Made by a program: the position numbers and the translations under genes
Assembly: GCF_914271545.1 (NCBI RefSeq)
Contig: NZ_CAJZAH010000002.1
Span: forward strand, 310,001-374,000
Reading direction: 5' to 3'
DNA: 64,000 nucleotides
Source of the DNA: Cupriavidus respiraculi
GTDB lineage: Bacteria > Pseudomonadota > Gammaproteobacteria > Burkholderiales > Burkholderiaceae
The notes under the pieces: generated by a model
What the model was told of the DNA's origin: nothing
Database searches by the model: none
Seen by the model: only the letters and a program-made list of their open reading frames with translations
Shown: positions 1-9,900 of the stretch, in pieces
How the letters are laid out: each line of letters begins with the position of its first letter
Position numbering within the stretch: the first letter of the stretch is position 1

Positions 1-278
1 GGGTGCCGCCGGTGAACAACGCGCCATGCGCACCCTGGCTGATGCAGCAGTTCGCGGCCGTGCTGACCAAGCGCGGACTGCCGGCTTTCGAACTGCCCTC
101 GGGCGCCGGGCACGACGCGATGATGATGCATCGCATCACGGACGTGGCGATGCTCTTCGTGCGCTGCGGCAACGGCGGCATCAGCCACAACCCGCTCGAG
201 ACGATCACGGCGGAGGACGCGCAGCTGGCGGCGGAAGTGTTCGTGGATTTCCTGCGGCATTTCAGGCCAAAGGCCTGA
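1..278 (+). CDS. M20-family amidohydrolase (allantoate amidohydrolase / N-carbamoyl-amino-acid hydrolase type), C-terminal fragment
   Basis: This is the last ~91 codons of a gene cut by the left edge of the window. The visible part contains SGAGHDAMMM, followed by FVRCGNGGISHNPLE. This pairing is typical of the C-terminal metal/substrate-binding end of M20 enzymes that hydrolyse N-carbamoyl amino acids or allantoate. The GTG at base 3 is only the first in-frame start-like codon; the true start lies outside. Family-level assignment is fairly secure, but the substrate cannot be decided from this fragment. Confidence 0.75.
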   Translation, partial: VPPVNNAPCAPWLMQQFAAVLTKRGLPAFELPSGAGHDAMMMHRITDVAMLFVRCGNGGISHNPLETITAEDAQLAAEVFVDFLRHFRPKA

Positions 279-324
279 TAGCGGGGAGGCGCCGGCGCCC
301 CGGACCCGCAAGGCAAGGGCCGGC

Positions 325-732
325 TCAGCCGCCCTTGTACATTTCGCGGCCCAGATCCTGCAGGCTTTGCCGCAGCTTGCGGCGTTCGTCGGGCGACAGC
401 TTGGAGCCATTCGCGGGACGCAGCGCGCGTTCGTTCGCTTCGCGCTGCTCGGCCCGGTGCCTGAGCGCGCGGGCACGCGCTTCACGGTGGGCCTGGCGAT
501 CGCGCTCGGCGCGCGACGGCGCGTCGGCCTTGCGGCCGGCATGGGCGCTCGGCCGGCCGTTGCCCTGCCGCAGGAATTCGATGCCAGGAGATTGCGCGGC
601 CGCCGGGGTGGCGGCCAGGAGCAGCGCGATCGCGCTGCCGATGGTGGCGCCGACCGCGGCGGCGACCGCACCGCGCCGGATGCGCGAACGATGCTGCGAA
701 AATGTCCCCGGGCGGTCGCTTTTGACTTTCAT
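325..732 (-). CDS. small exported or membrane-anchored basic protein of unknown function
   Basis: A 135-residue protein is read from the ATG at 732 (MKVKSDRPG). Residues ~20-48 form an Ala-rich hydrophobic stretch ending in AAAQS, which looks like a signal peptide or single membrane anchor. The rest is Arg/Glu/Ala-rich and probably helical, with many RxxR/RExR runs and a short conserved-looking tail (LSPDERRKLRQSLQDLGREMYKGG region). The frame stays open upstream to 879, but only the MKVK start puts the hydrophobic segment near the N terminus. It converges on the preceding amidohydrolase. I do not recognise a family. Confidence 0.55.
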   Translation of the reverse strand: MKVKSDRPGTFSQHRSRIRRGAVAAAVGATIGSAIALLLAATPAAAQSPGIEFLRQGNGRPSAHAGRKADAPSRAERDRQAHREARARALRHRAEQREANERALRPANGSKLSPDERRKLRQSLQDLGREMYKGG

Positions 733-1034
733 TGATAATGGCGTACTTGGGATGGCGTACCCTGCTTGAATATCCGCGCGCTTAATACCCGCGTCTGCCG
801 GCTGGCCGGGGCGCGGATCCTGGCGGTCCGCCTGCGGCGACGTGGCGAAACCATCGTGCGCCCCCCAACATAACAGCATCGCCGCACTGCCCGAAAGGCC
901 CTGTTTCGTGGCAAAAATCAGCGAGCCCGCAGTGTAAGCGGAGCCTTGCCGTACGCCGCCGCGCGACCAAGGTAAAGTGTGTAATTTTTTGTTAAGCCAT
1001 TTTGAGCGAAAGCGTTAATCGCTAAGATACCGCC
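733..1034. other. intergenic region upstream of ompR
   Basis: About 300 bases between the divergent small exported protein and ompR. The last ~60 bases are clearly more AT-rich than the surroundings and probably carry the ompR promoter. A TAAGAT at 1023-1028 resembles a -10 box but lies too close to the ATG to be convincing. I see no credible gene here. Confidence 0.4.
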
Positions 1035-1757
1035 ATGGAAAATACCAGCCACAAGATCCTCGTCGTAGACGACGATCCCCGTCTGCGCGACCTGCTGCGC
1101 CGCTATCTTGGCGAGCAGGGCTTTACGGTGCTGGTGGCGGAAAACGCCACCGCGATGAACAAGCTCTGGCTGCGCGAGCGCTTCGACCTGCTGGTGCTCG
1201 ACCTGATGATGCCGGGCGAGGATGGACTGTCGATCTGCCGCCGGCTGCGCGGCGCCAACGACCAGACGCCCATCATCATGCTGACCGCCAAGGGCGAGGA
1301 CGTCGACCGCATCGTCGGCCTGGAAATGGGCGCCGACGATTACCTGCCCAAACCCTTCAATCCGCGCGAACTGATCGCGCGCATCCATGCGGTGCTGCGC
1401 CGCAAGGGACCGGCCGAAGTGCCGGGCGCCCCGTCCGAAACGCCCGAGACCTTCGCCTTCGGCGACTTCGTGCTGAATCTGGCCACCCGCACGCTGACCA
1501 AGAACGACGAGGAAATCACGCTGACCACCGGCGAGTTCTCGGTGCTCAAGGTCTTCGCCCGCCACCCCCGCCAGCCGCTGTCGCGGGAGAAGCTGATGGA
1601 AATGGCCCGCGGCCGCGAATACGAGGTGTTCGACCGCAGCCTGGACGTACAGATTTCCCGTCTGCGCAAGCTGATCGAGCCGGACCCGGGCAACCCCCGC
1701 TTCATCCAGACCGTCTGGGGCCTGGGCTACGTCTTCATTCCCGACGGCGTGAAATAA
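1035..1757 (+). CDS. ompR: OmpR-family response regulator
   Basis: A 240-residue response regulator with an N-terminal receiver domain (residues ~6-120) and a C-terminal winged-helix DNA-binding domain (~138-236). The phosphorylation site is complete: acidic pair D12/D13, phospho-acceptor D56 (LLVLDLMMP), T84 and K106 (YLPKPF). The C terminus has the RSLDVQISRLRKLIE recognition-helix region and ends IQTVWGLGYVF, typical of OmpR. It lies 15 bases upstream of an EnvZ-type kinase, so the two form one operon. By family knowledge the pair senses envelope or osmotic conditions and controls porins; the actual targets here are unknown. Confidence 0.93.
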   Translation: MENTSHKILVVDDDPRLRDLLRRYLGEQGFTVLVAENATAMNKLWLRERFDLLVLDLMMPGEDGLSICRRLRGANDQTPIIMLTAKGEDVDRIVGLEMGADDYLPKPFNPRELIARIHAVLRRKGPAEVPGAPSETPETFAFGDFVLNLATRTLTKNDEEITLTTGEFSVLKVFARHPRQPLSREKLMEMARGREYEVFDRSLDVQISRLRKLIEPDPGNPRFIQTVWGLGYVFIPDGVK

Positions 1758-1772
1758 GGCACGGCCGGCATC

Positions 1773-3131
1773 TTGGCGACCGTCATCCGCCGTACGGCGA
1801 CGCGCTTTTTTGGTTCGCTGTTCTGGCGAACCTTCATGCTGATCGCCCTGCTGCTGGCGATCTCGCTCGGTATCTGGTTCCAGAGCTACCGTCTGTTCGA
1901 GCGCGCGCCGCGCGCGCAGCAGATCGCCATGCAGGTGGTGAGCGTGGTCAAGCTCACGCGCGCCGCCCTGCTCTATTCCGACCCCGCGCGCCGGCGCTTC
2001 CTGCTGCTGGACCTCGTGCAGAACGAAGGCATCAAGGTCTATCCGCGCGAGGAGGACGACGAGTTCACCGTGCCCGGTGCCAATCCGTTCCTGACGCCGC
2101 TCGTGCAGCAGGAGATCCGCGGCCGGCTGGGCGACGACACCGTTCTCGCCACCACGGTCAACGATATTCCCGGCGTGTGGGTCAGCTTCGAGATCGAGGG
2201 CGACGACTACTGGGTCGCCATCAGCCCCGAGCGCTTCGAGCGGGTCACCGGCGTGCAATGGCTGTGGTGGACGATCGCCGCACTGCTGCTGTCCATCATC
2301 GGCGCGGCCTTCATCACCTCGCGCGTCAACCGGCCGCTCAAGCGGCTCGCCGACGCAGCGCGCGCCATCGGCTCGGGCGGCGCCCCGCCACCGCTGCCGG
2401 AACACGGCGCCAGCGAAGTCGCGCAGGCCAACCACAGCTTCAATCAGATGGTGCGCGACCTGCGCCAGCTCGACGATGACCGGGCCGTGATGCTGGCCGG
2501 CATCTCGCACGACCTGCGCACCCCCCTGACGCGGCTGCGCCTGGAGACCGAGATGTCGCCGGCCGACGAGACGACGCGCGACGCGATGATCACCGACATC
2601 GAGCAGATGGACGCCATCATCGGCCAGTTCCTGAACTACGCCCGTCCCGCGCAGGAAAGCTTCGAGCCGGTCGACCTCTCCGCGCTGGTCAAGGACGCGG
2701 TGAGCGTCTATGCCGCGCACGACGACGTGCGCGTCAACGTACGCGCGGACGAACCGGTGATGGCGGTGGCCAACCGCATGGAGGTGCAGCGCATCCTGGA
2801 CAACCTGGTGGAGAACGCGCGGCGCTATGCCAAGGGCGCCGAGTCCGGCATCGCCGAAGTCGAGATCACCACGCACAACGCCGACAAGGAAGCCGTGCTG
2901 TGCGTGGCCGACCACGGCGAGGGCGTCCCGGAGGCGCAATTGCCGCTGCTCACGCGTCCCTTCTATCGGCTGGACGATGCGCGCAGCGAGGCCAAGGGCG
3001 CCGGCCTCGGCATGTCGATCGTCAACCGGATCATGCAGCGCAACGGCGGGCGCCTGCTGCTGGCCAACCGCACGCCGCCGGACAGGGGCCTGGTGGTGAA
3101 AGCCTTCTTCCGCGCGCCCAAGAAGGCTTGA
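1773..3131 (+). CDS. envZ: EnvZ-type sensor histidine kinase
   Basis: A 452-residue inner-membrane kinase. It has TM1 at ~19-35, a periplasmic region to ~160, TM2 at ~164-182, then HAMP, a dimerisation/phosphotransfer helix with SHDLRTPLTR (phospho-accepting H246), and an ATPase domain with an N box (DNLVENARRYA, ~340), a DHGEGV G1 box and a GAGLGMSIV G2 box. It follows ompR by 15 bases and is its likely partner. The best start is a TTG at 1773, which places TM1 correctly; no nearby upstream ATG fits. Such a start would give modest translation relative to ompR. Confidence 0.93.
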   Translation: MATVIRRTATRFFGSLFWRTFMLIALLLAISLGIWFQSYRLFERAPRAQQIAMQVVSVVKLTRAALLYSDPARRRFLLLDLVQNEGIKVYPREEDDEFTVPGANPFLTPLVQQEIRGRLGDDTVLATTVNDIPGVWVSFEIEGDDYWVAISPERFERVTGVQWLWWTIAALLLSIIGAAFITSRVNRPLKRLADAARAIGSGGAPPPLPEHGASEVAQANHSFNQMVRDLRQLDDDRAVMLAGISHDLRTPLTRLRLETEMSPADETTRDAMITDIEQMDAIIGQFLNYARPAQESFEPVDLSALVKDAVSVYAAHDDVRVNVRADEPVMAVANRMEVQRILDNLVENARRYAKGAESGIAEVEITTHNADKEAVLCVADHGEGVPEAQLPLLTRPFYRLDDARSEAKGAGLGMSIVNRIMQRNGGRLLLANRTPPDRGLVVKAFFRAPKKA

Positions 3132-3348
3132 AAACGACGCGGTGCGCCGCACCATCATCACAGCGTCATCGGCCCGCTCTATATTGCCGCTGCGCTCGCG
3201 CGGCCGGCGCGCCTATCGGCCTCTTTGAGATTATCAATTAGCCCCGGGCGGCGGCTTGCTGCATACTTCCCCTTCGTTGCGCTGCCGCCTTTGGCGCCGC
3301 CATTGGCGCACCGCTTGCGTCTCTGTTCAACCGTATCAGGAGAAGTCT

Positions 3349-3897
3349 ATGAAGACCGTTGGTGACAAGATCGAAGCCTTCCACGTCGTCGGTGTCAAGC
3401 CGGGTTTCAACAACCACGAAGAGAACGGCCAGTCGGCCTTCGAGGACATCACCGAAAAGTCGTTCGAAGGCAAGTGGAAGGTCATCTACTTCTACCCGAA
3501 GGACTTCACCTTCGTGTGCCCGACCGAAATCGTGGCCTTCGCCAAGCTGAACAACGACTTCGCCGACCGCGACGCGATCGTGCTGGGCGGCTCGTCGGAC
3601 AACGAGTTCGTGAAGCTGGCATGGCGCCGTGAGCACAAGGACCTGGACAAGCTGAACCAGTGGCAATTCGCCGACACGACCGGTTCGCTGATCGACCAGC
3701 TCGGCGTGCGCGAAAAGGCTGCGGGCGTTGCACTGCGCGCCACCTTCATCGTCGATCCGGACAACGTGATCCAGCACGTGTCGGTGAACAACCTGAACGT
3801 CGGCCGCAACCCGGACGAAATCCTGCGCCTGCTGGACGGCCTGCAAACCGACGAGCTGTGCCCGTGCAACCGCGCTGTCGGCGGCGCCACGCTGTAA
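3349..3897 (+). CDS. ahpC: AhpC peroxiredoxin (AhpD-partnered type)
   Basis: A 182-residue peroxiredoxin that reduces hydrogen peroxide, organic peroxides and peroxynitrite in the cytoplasm. The peroxidatic Cys is C57 in FTFVCPTE. The C terminus carries two cysteines, C171 and C173 (ELCPCNR), the arrangement known from mycobacterial AhpC, which is recycled by AhpD rather than AhpF. The start at 3349 follows an AGGAG box at 3338-3342; the frame is open further upstream, but this ATG gives the family N terminus. ahpD follows 130 bases downstream, beyond a terminator-like hairpin. Confidence 0.95.
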   Translation: MKTVGDKIEAFHVVGVKPGFNNHEENGQSAFEDITEKSFEGKWKVIYFYPKDFTFVCPTEIVAFAKLNNDFADRDAIVLGGSSDNEFVKLAWRREHKDLDKLNQWQFADTTGSLIDQLGVREKAAGVALRATFIVDPDNVIQHVSVNNLNVGRNPDEILRLLDGLQTDELCPCNRAVGGATL

Positions 3898-3980
3898 GGA
3901 CTGCATGTCGATGCGCTGTGAGCGACTCCGTCGCGACACCAGCGCCGCGAAATGCGCGGAGGGCCCTGCCCTCCGCATCC

Positions 3981-4002
3981 AACCCGCGAACGCGGGTTTT
4001 TT
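3981..4002 (+). terminator. intrinsic terminator-like hairpin between ahpC and ahpD
   Basis: AACCCGCG (3981-3988) and CGCGGGTT (3991-3998) form a perfect stem directly followed by a run of T (3997-4002). It lies 84 bases after the ahpC stop and 25 bases before the ahpD ATG. It would end or attenuate ahpC transcripts before ahpD. Confidence 0.75.
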
Positions 4003-4027
4003 GAGCCCAACGCGATAGGAGTTTTCG

Positions 4028-4549
4028 ATGGAATTCATCAGCACGATCAAAAATCTTGTTCCCGACTACGCCAAGGACATCCGCCTGAACCTGGACGGCA
4101 CCATCGCCCGCTCCTCGCTCGAAGGCAACGATGCGGTGGGCGTGGCCCTGGCCGCCGCCTTCGCCGCCAAGAGCAAGGTCATCGTCGATGCCATCCGCAA
4201 CGCCGGCGTGCTGACCCCCGAGGAAGTGACCGCCGTGCAGACCGCCGCGGCGCTGATGGGCATGAACAACCTCTGGTACCCGTACGTGGAGATGGCCGGC
4301 GATCCGGATCTCGCGAGCCAGCCGGCCGGGCTGCGCATGAACGCCTACGCCACGCACGGCGGCGTCGACAAGCGCCGTTTCGAGATGTACGCGCTGGCCG
4401 CGTCCATCGTGGGCAAGTGCCACTTCTGCGTGAAGTCGCACTACCAGCTGCTGAAGAACGAGCAAGGCATGACCGCGCAGCAACTGCGCGACGTGGGCCG
4501 TATCGCCGCCGTGATCGGCGCGGCGGCCAATGTGATCGCGGCGGAGTAA
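4028..4549 (+). CDS. ahpD: AhpD alkylhydroperoxidase / AhpC reductase
   Basis: A 173-residue all-helical protein of the carboxymuconolactone-decarboxylase-like fold. The catalytic C131-x-x-C134 with H138 (GKCHFCVKSHY) is the AhpD redox centre that, in mycobacteria, passes electrons from dihydrolipoyl proteins to AhpC. Its position right after an AhpC with the matching double C-terminal Cys supports a working pair. A TAGGAG box precedes the ATG. A hairpin with a T run lies between the two genes, so expression is probably lower than ahpC or partly independent. Confidence 0.94.
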   Translation: MEFISTIKNLVPDYAKDIRLNLDGTIARSSLEGNDAVGVALAAAFAAKSKVIVDAIRNAGVLTPEEVTAVQTAAALMGMNNLWYPYVEMAGDPDLASQPAGLRMNAYATHGGVDKRRFEMYALAASIVGKCHFCVKSHYQLLKNEQGMTAQQLRDVGRIAAVIGAAANVIAAE

Positions 4550-4579
4550 TGGCCGCCGGGTGACGGCCTGACCGTGGTC

Positions 4580-4611
4580 TGCTCCTTCTCCCGCCCGCGG
4601 GAGGGGGAGCA
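4580..4611. repeat. palindromic extragenic element downstream of ahpD
   Basis: TGCTCC (4580-4585) pairs with GGAGCA (4606-4611), and the interior TCTCCCGC/GCGGGAGG-like arms also pair, giving a long hairpin. A T-rich stretch follows at ~4621-4634. It resembles the extragenic CTCTCCCGC...GCGGGAGAG elements common in beta-proteobacteria and may double as the ahpD terminator. Only one clear copy was seen in this window. Confidence 0.55.
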
Positions 4612-4723
4612 GCATGCCCCTGTTGTTATTTTTACCCGCCCACCGCTTCGTCGGCGTTTCACCGACTGTCTTTGTGCACCGTCCGGCCTACAATCGACTC
4701 AGGCCATTGCAAATCGGACGATC

Positions 4724-5308
4724 ATGAGCACGCTGCCCTCGCCGACCTCCCCCCGCTTCCACTACCGTCTCGCGACGGCGTCCGACTGGGGCGACATCGC
4801 GACCGTCACACAGGAAGCCTACGGGCAATACGAGCTGGAAATCGTCGAGGACTGCCGCGCGTCGTTCCAGCGCGGCATGCAGTCCGTGCTGGCGACCAGC
4901 AACGTCAATATGGAATGGTGGGTCGCAGAGACCGGCCACGGCATCAGCGGCGCGGTGCTGTTCTGCCATCCCGGCGCGACGCTGCAGGCGCTGGACGGCA
5001 GCACCGTCACGCTGACGCAGCCGGAAGCGCGGCTGCTGTCGGTCAGCCCGCAGGCCCGCGGTCTGGGCCTGGGGCATACGCTGATGCAGATCTGCATCCA
5101 GCGCGCCCGCGATATCGGCGCCGAAGCGCTGGTCGTGCGGACCATGCCGGAGATGGCGGCGGCGAACCGGCTGTGCGAGCAGATGGGCTTCACCAAGCGC
5201 ACCGTCGCCGGGGCGCGCTCGGGTCCGATGGAGCGCCTGAACGACTACGTCTACGTGATCACGCCCGAGCCCCGCACGGAGAACCCCACGCTGTCGTCCG
5301 TCGTCTAG
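4724..5308 (+). CDS. GNAT-family N-acetyltransferase
   Basis: A 194-residue protein with the GNAT fold. The acetyl-CoA pyrophosphate loop is visible as ARGLGLG (~111-117) after beta-strand ARLLSVSP, followed by helix HTLMQICIQRA, and the C-terminal motif-B region has MAAANRLCEQMGF. No feature identifies the substrate. It starts at the ATG at 4724; an open frame upstream crosses the palindromic element and is unlikely to be coding. It stands alone between ahpD and the convergent ispF. Confidence 0.85.
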   Translation: MSTLPSPTSPRFHYRLATASDWGDIATVTQEAYGQYELEIVEDCRASFQRGMQSVLATSNVNMEWWVAETGHGISGAVLFCHPGATLQALDGSTVTLTQPEARLLSVSPQARGLGLGHTLMQICIQRARDIGAEALVVRTMPEMAAANRLCEQMGFTKRTVAGARSGPMERLNDYVYVITPEPRTENPTLSSVV

Positions 5309-5346
5309 CCGCTCGGGCGTGCGGCAGCCCCCGCCGGCCCGCCGCT

Positions 5347-5856
5347 TCAGTCCTGCGGCGCCACGATCGAGCCGCGCCACAGCAGCACCACGGCCTGCGC
5401 GACGATTCCTTCCTGTCGCCCCTCGAAGCCCAGCTTCTCGTTGGTCTTCGCCTTCACGTTGCAGCGCCTGGCGGGCATGCCCAAGTCCTCGGCCAGGTTG
5501 GCCACCATGGCCGGAATGTGAGGCGCCAGCTTCGGCGCCTGCGCGATCACGGTGGCATCGACATTCGCGACCTCGAAGCCCGCCTCCCGCACGCGCTTGA
5601 CCGCCTCGCGCAGCAGCACCCGGCTGTCCGCGCCCGCGAACTGCGGATCGGTATCCGGGAAATGCCGGCCGATGTCGCCCAGCGCCGCGGCGCCGAACAG
5701 CGCGTCGGTCACCGCGTGCAAGAGCGCATCGGCATCCGAATGGCCGAGCAGTCCCCGGTCATGCGGTATCTCGACGCCGCCCAGCACCAGCTTGCGGCCC
5801 GGAACCAGCGCATGGACATCGTAGCCCTGGCCAACGCGAATATCGAAAGGGGTCAT
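5347..5856 (-). CDS. ispF: 2-C-methyl-D-erythritol 2,4-cyclodiphosphate synthase
   Basis: A 169-residue IspF, fifth step of the non-mevalonate isoprenoid pathway, forming the cyclic diphosphate with release of CMP. The metal ligands are present: D13 and H15 (GYDVHAL) and H47 ([14 protein letters not shown]). The C terminus has the [12 protein letters not shown] motif. The ATG at 5856 overlaps the ispD stop by 4 bases, so translation is coupled. The frame is open upstream through ispD, but IspF proteins begin about here. Trimeric and cytoplasmic by family knowledge. Confidence 0.95.
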   Translation of the reverse strand: MTPFDIRVGQGYDVHALVPGRKLVLGGVEIPHDRGLLGHSDADALLHAVTDALFGAAALGDIGRHFPDTDPQFAGADSRVLLREAVKRVREAGFEVANVDATVIAQAPKLAPHIPAMVANLAEDLGMPARRCNVKAKTNEKLGFEGRQEGIVAQAVVLLWRGSIVAPQD

Positions 5857-6614
5857 GGTGCGGTCTCTCCTGAGCGGCCCCGGCCCGCCCCGAGCAGCAC
5901 TTCGGCCAGGGCAAAGTCTTCGGGGTAGGTTACCTTGAAGTTGCGCAGCGACCCGTTGACGAGCCGCGGCCGCAGGCCAAGCCGCTCGATCGCGCTGGCC
6001 TCGTCCGTGACGACGGCGCCGCTGGCGAGCGCGTCTTCCAGCGCCTGGCGCAGGACGCCAAGGCGGAACATCTGCGGCGTCTGGGCCTGCCACAGCCCTT
6101 CGCGCGGCACGGTGGCGCCGATGCGGGCCAGCACCGTGTCGCCGGTGCCATCGGCGCGCTTGAGGGTGTCGGGCACCGGCACGGCGAGAATGCCGCCGAT
6201 GGCCGCTTCGTCGCCATCGCCTTCGACCGCGCGCACCAGCGTGTCGATCATCGATGGGGTCACGCCGGGCCTGGCGGCGTCATGCACCAGCACCCAGTCC
6301 CGGTCCGTCGCGCCGAGCTGCGCCAGGTGATGCAGGCCGTTGAGCACCGAGACATGGCGCGAGTCGCCGCCGACGAAGGCCGTGTCGAAACGCAGGCCGG
6401 CGAAGGACGCGGCGCCGAAGCGCGCTTCCAGCGGCATGTCGTCCGGCGCCAGCACCAGCGCGGTGGCGCTGATGGCCTCGCTCGCGGCGAAGGCGGCCAG
6501 CGCGTACCAGATCATCGGCCGGCCGGCCACGGTCTGGTACTGCTTGGGCAGGGGTCCGCCGGCGCGGCTGCCGGTGCCGGCACAGGGAATCAGGGCAAAG
6601 CGTCGATCGGACAC
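5853..6614 (-). CDS. ispD: 2-C-methyl-D-erythritol 4-phosphate cytidylyltransferase
   Basis: A 253-residue IspD that couples CTP to methylerythritol phosphate, two steps before IspF. It has the nucleotide-binding signature [17 protein letters not shown] near the N terminus, VLVHDAARP in the middle and the VTDEASAIE region near the end. I chose the GTG at 6614 ([10 protein letters not shown]) because it gives the family N terminus. An in-frame ATG at 6707 would add ~31 residues unlike IspD and would lie next to the mfd -10 box. It is co-transcribed with ispF. Confidence 0.92.
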   Translation of the reverse strand: MSDRRFALIPCAGTGSRAGGPLPKQYQTVAGRPMIWYALAAFAASEAISATALVLAPDDMPLEARFGAASFAGLRFDTAFVGGDSRHVSVLNGLHHLAQLGATDRDWVLVHDAARPGVTPSMIDTLVRAVEGDGDEAAIGGILAVPVPDTLKRADGTGDTVLARIGATVPREGLWQAQTPQMFRLGVLRQALEDALASGAVVTDEASAIERLGLRPRLVNGSLRNFKVTYPEDFALAEVLLGAGRGRSGETAP

Positions 6615-6709
6615 GGGCGTGGGGGGGAAGGAAAAAATATCAGGCCGTGAGGCAACGGCGGCGCCGGCGCGCCAGAAGACGGCGGCCGGCCGCAAACTGG
6701 AGCGCATTC

Positions 6710-6715
6710 TATAAT
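6710..6715 (+). promoter_or_regulatory. -10 box upstream of mfd
   Basis: A perfect TATAAT sits in an otherwise GC-rich intergenic region, ~190 bases before the mfd ATG. No good -35 hexamer is seen at the expected distance. It is the best candidate for the mfd promoter. Confidence 0.45.
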
Positions 6716-6903
6716 ACGGCCCTTGCCCGCCGACAGGGCTTCCCGCGGGAAGCCCGCCCGGGCCAGCCGGAAGCCACGCAACCGCAGTGCAAGAACAACA
6801 CGGGGAACCACGCAAGCCGGCATGCCGTCTTCCCGCCGTTCCTCCCAACGATACCCCGCCCGCGCCGCCGGCGGGGCGTCGTCGTTTTACAGACCGCCCT
6901 CTC

Positions 6904-9900
6904 ATGCCCCAAGCACGCAACGACTCGCCGACCGCACCGCTGTCCTCGCTGTCCATCTCCCTGCCGCTGGTCAAGCCGGGCCAGCGCCATCTCGTCACCG
7001 GCCTGCATGGCTCGGCCGATGCGCTGGCGCTCGCGGCCTATGCCCGCGAGCACCGTGCGCGCGTGCCGATGCTGGCGGTGATGTGCGCCAACGCGATGGA
7101 CGCGCAGCGGCTGGCCGAGGAAATTCCGTGGTTCGCGCCCGAACTGCGCGTGCGCGTGCTGCCCGACTGGGAAACGCTGCCCTACGACAGCTTCTCGCCG
7201 CACCAGGACCTGGTGTCGGAACGGCTGGCGACCCTGCACGATATCCACACGGGCCAATGCGACGTGATGCTGGTGCCGGCGCAGACCGCGCTGTACCGGC
7301 TGGCCCCACCGGCGTTCCTGGCGGCCTACACCTTCTTCTTCAAGCAGGGCGAGCGGCTGGACGAGGCCGCGCTGAAGGCGCAGTTCACGCTGGCCGGCTA
7401 CGAGCACGTCAGCGCCGTGATGCGGCCCGGCGAGTACAGCGTGCGCGGCGGCCTGATCGACCTGTATCCGATGGGCTCGGCGCTGCCGTACCGCATCGAC
7501 CTGTTCGGCGACGAGATCGAGACGATCCGCGCCTTCGATCCGGACACGCAGCGCAGCCTCTATCCGGTCAAGGAAGTGCGGCTGCTGCCCGGCCGCGAGT
7601 TTCCGCTGGACGACCCGGCGCGCACCGCCTTCCGCGGCCGCTGGCGCGAGGTCTTCGAGGGCGATCCGACCAAGTCGCCAATCTACAAGGACATCGGCAA
7701 CGGCGTGCCGTCGGCCGGCATCGAGTACTACCTGCCGCTGTTCTTCGAGGCCGCCGCCACGCTGTTCGACTATCTGCCCGCGGACACGCAGCTCGCATAC
7801 GTCGGCGCCGTGGACGAAGCCATCCGCCGCTTCTGGACCGATACGCAGCAGCGCTACAACTTCATGCGCCATGACCGCGAGCGGCCGCTGCTGCCGCCCG
7901 CGGACCTGTTCCTGTCGGAGGAACAGTTCTTCGCCGCCGCCAAGCCGATGGCGCGGCTGGTGCTGCAGCAGGGCCCGGCCAAGGCCGACGATGCGCAGGC
8001 CGCGCCCTTCTCCGCCACCCTGCCCGATGTCTCGGTCAACCGGCGCGCGGAAGATCCGCTGGTCAATCTGGAAGCGCTGCTGCTGCGCAAGGAGCTGCGC
8101 GTGCTGATGTGCGCCGACTCCGCCGGTCGCCGCGAGACTCTGCTGCAGCTGTTCAACGAGAGCGGACTGCGGCCCCATCCGGCCGACAACTTCGCCGCCT
8201 TCGTCGCCGGCGAAGCGCATTTCTCGATCTCGGTGGCGCCGCTGCAGAGCGGCTTCGTGCTGCCCGAGGCGGGCGTCGCCTTCGTGACCGAGGCCGAGCT
8301 GTACGCCGGTACCGCGCGCCGTTCGGGACGCCGCAAGCAGGAGCAGGCAAGCACCGTCGACGCCATGGTGCGCGACCTGGCCGAGCTGAAGATCGGCGAT
8401 CCGGTGGTGCACAGCGAGCACGGCATCGGCCGCTACCAGGGACTGGTGACGCTGGACATGGGCCAGGGCGAGGAAGAATTCCTGCATCTGGACTATGACA
8501 AGGGCAGCAAGCTGTACGTGCCGGTGCACCAGCTGCACGTGATCTCACGCTACTCGGGCGCCGATCCCGAGACCGCGCCGCTGCACCACCTGGGCTCGGG
8601 CCAGTGGGACCGTGCCAAGCGGCGGGCCGCGCAGCAGATCCGCGATACCGCGGCGGAACTGCTGAACCTGTACGCGCGCCGCGCGCTGCGCCAGGGCCAT
8701 GCGTTCGACCTGTCGCCGAAGGACTACGAGACCTTCGCCGAGAGCTTCGGCTTCGACGAAACGCCCGACCAGGCCGCCGCCATCGCCGCGGTGATCGCCG
8801 ACATGACCTCCGGCAAGCCGATGGACCGGCTGGTCTGCGGCGACGTGGGTTTCGGCAAGACCGAGGTGGCGCTGCGCGCGGCCTTCGTCGCGGTGATGGG
8901 CGGCAAGCAGGTCGCCATGCTGGCCCCGACCACCCTGCTGGCCGAACAGCATTTCCAGACCCTGTCCGACCGCTTCGCGGAATGGCCGGTGCGCATCGTG
9001 GAGCTGTCGCGCTTCAAGACGAAGAAGGAAATCGAGGCGGCCATCAAGCAGATCAACGATGGCACGGTCGATATCGTGATCGGCACGCACAAGCTGCTGT
9101 CGGACGACGTCAAGTTCCAGCGCCTGGGGCTGGTCATCATCGACGAGGAGCACCGCTTCGGCGTGCGCCAGAAGGAGGCGCTGAAGACCCTGCGCGCCGA
9201 GGTGGACGTGCTCACGCTGACCGCCACGCCGATTCCCCGCACGCTGGGCATGGCGCTCGAAGGGCTGCGCGACTTCTCGGTGATCGCCACCGCGCCGCAG
9301 AAGCGCCTGGCCATCAAGACCTTCGTGCGGCGCGAGGAAGACGGCGTGCTGCGCGAGGCCATCCTGCGCGAGCTCAAGCGCGGCGGCCAGGTCTACTTCC
9401 TGCACAACGAGGTGGAGACCATCGAGAACAAGCGCGCGCGGCTGGCCGAGCTGGTACCGGAGGCGCGCATCGCGGTTGCCCATGGGCAGATGCACGAGCG
9501 CGAGCTGGAGCGCGTGATGCGCGACTTCGTGGCGCGGCGCGACAATATCCTGCTGTGCACCACGATCATCGAGACCGGCATCGACGTGCCAACCGCCAAC
9601 ACCATCCTGATCCACCGCGCCGACAAGTTCGGCCTCGCGCAGCTGCACCAGCTGCGCGGCCGGGTCGGCCGCTCGCATCACCAGGCCTATGCCTACATGC
9701 TGGTGAACGATGTCGATGGCCTGAGCAAGCAGGCGCAGCGCCGGCTCGAGGCGATCCAGCAGATGGAGGAACTGGGCTCGGGCTTCTACCTGGCCATGCA
9801 CGACCTGGAGATCCGCGGCGCCGGCGAGGTGCTGGGCGACAAGCAGTCCGGCGAGATCCACGAGATCGGCTTCCAGCTCTATACCGACATGCTCAACGCC

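Noticed and set aside
1002-1028. TTGAGC / TAAGAT as an ompR promoter
   Set aside because: The spacer is only 15 bases and the -10 would lie 7 bases from the ATG, so it is not convincing.
918-3161. 747-codon leftward frame across ompR-envZ
   Set aside because: It is antisense to two genes with complete catalytic motifs, and its translation is low-complexity His/Arg/Gly/Gln-rich with no recognisable domain.
3160-3240. OxyR site upstream of ahpC
   Set aside because: CTAT-like tetrads are present but not at the regular spacing of an OxyR tetra-site. I could not align a credible operator.
6615-6998. Longer N terminus for ispD
   Set aside because: The upstream ATG at 6707 and earlier openings add residues unlike any IspD. 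The GTG at 6614 gives the family N terminus directly.
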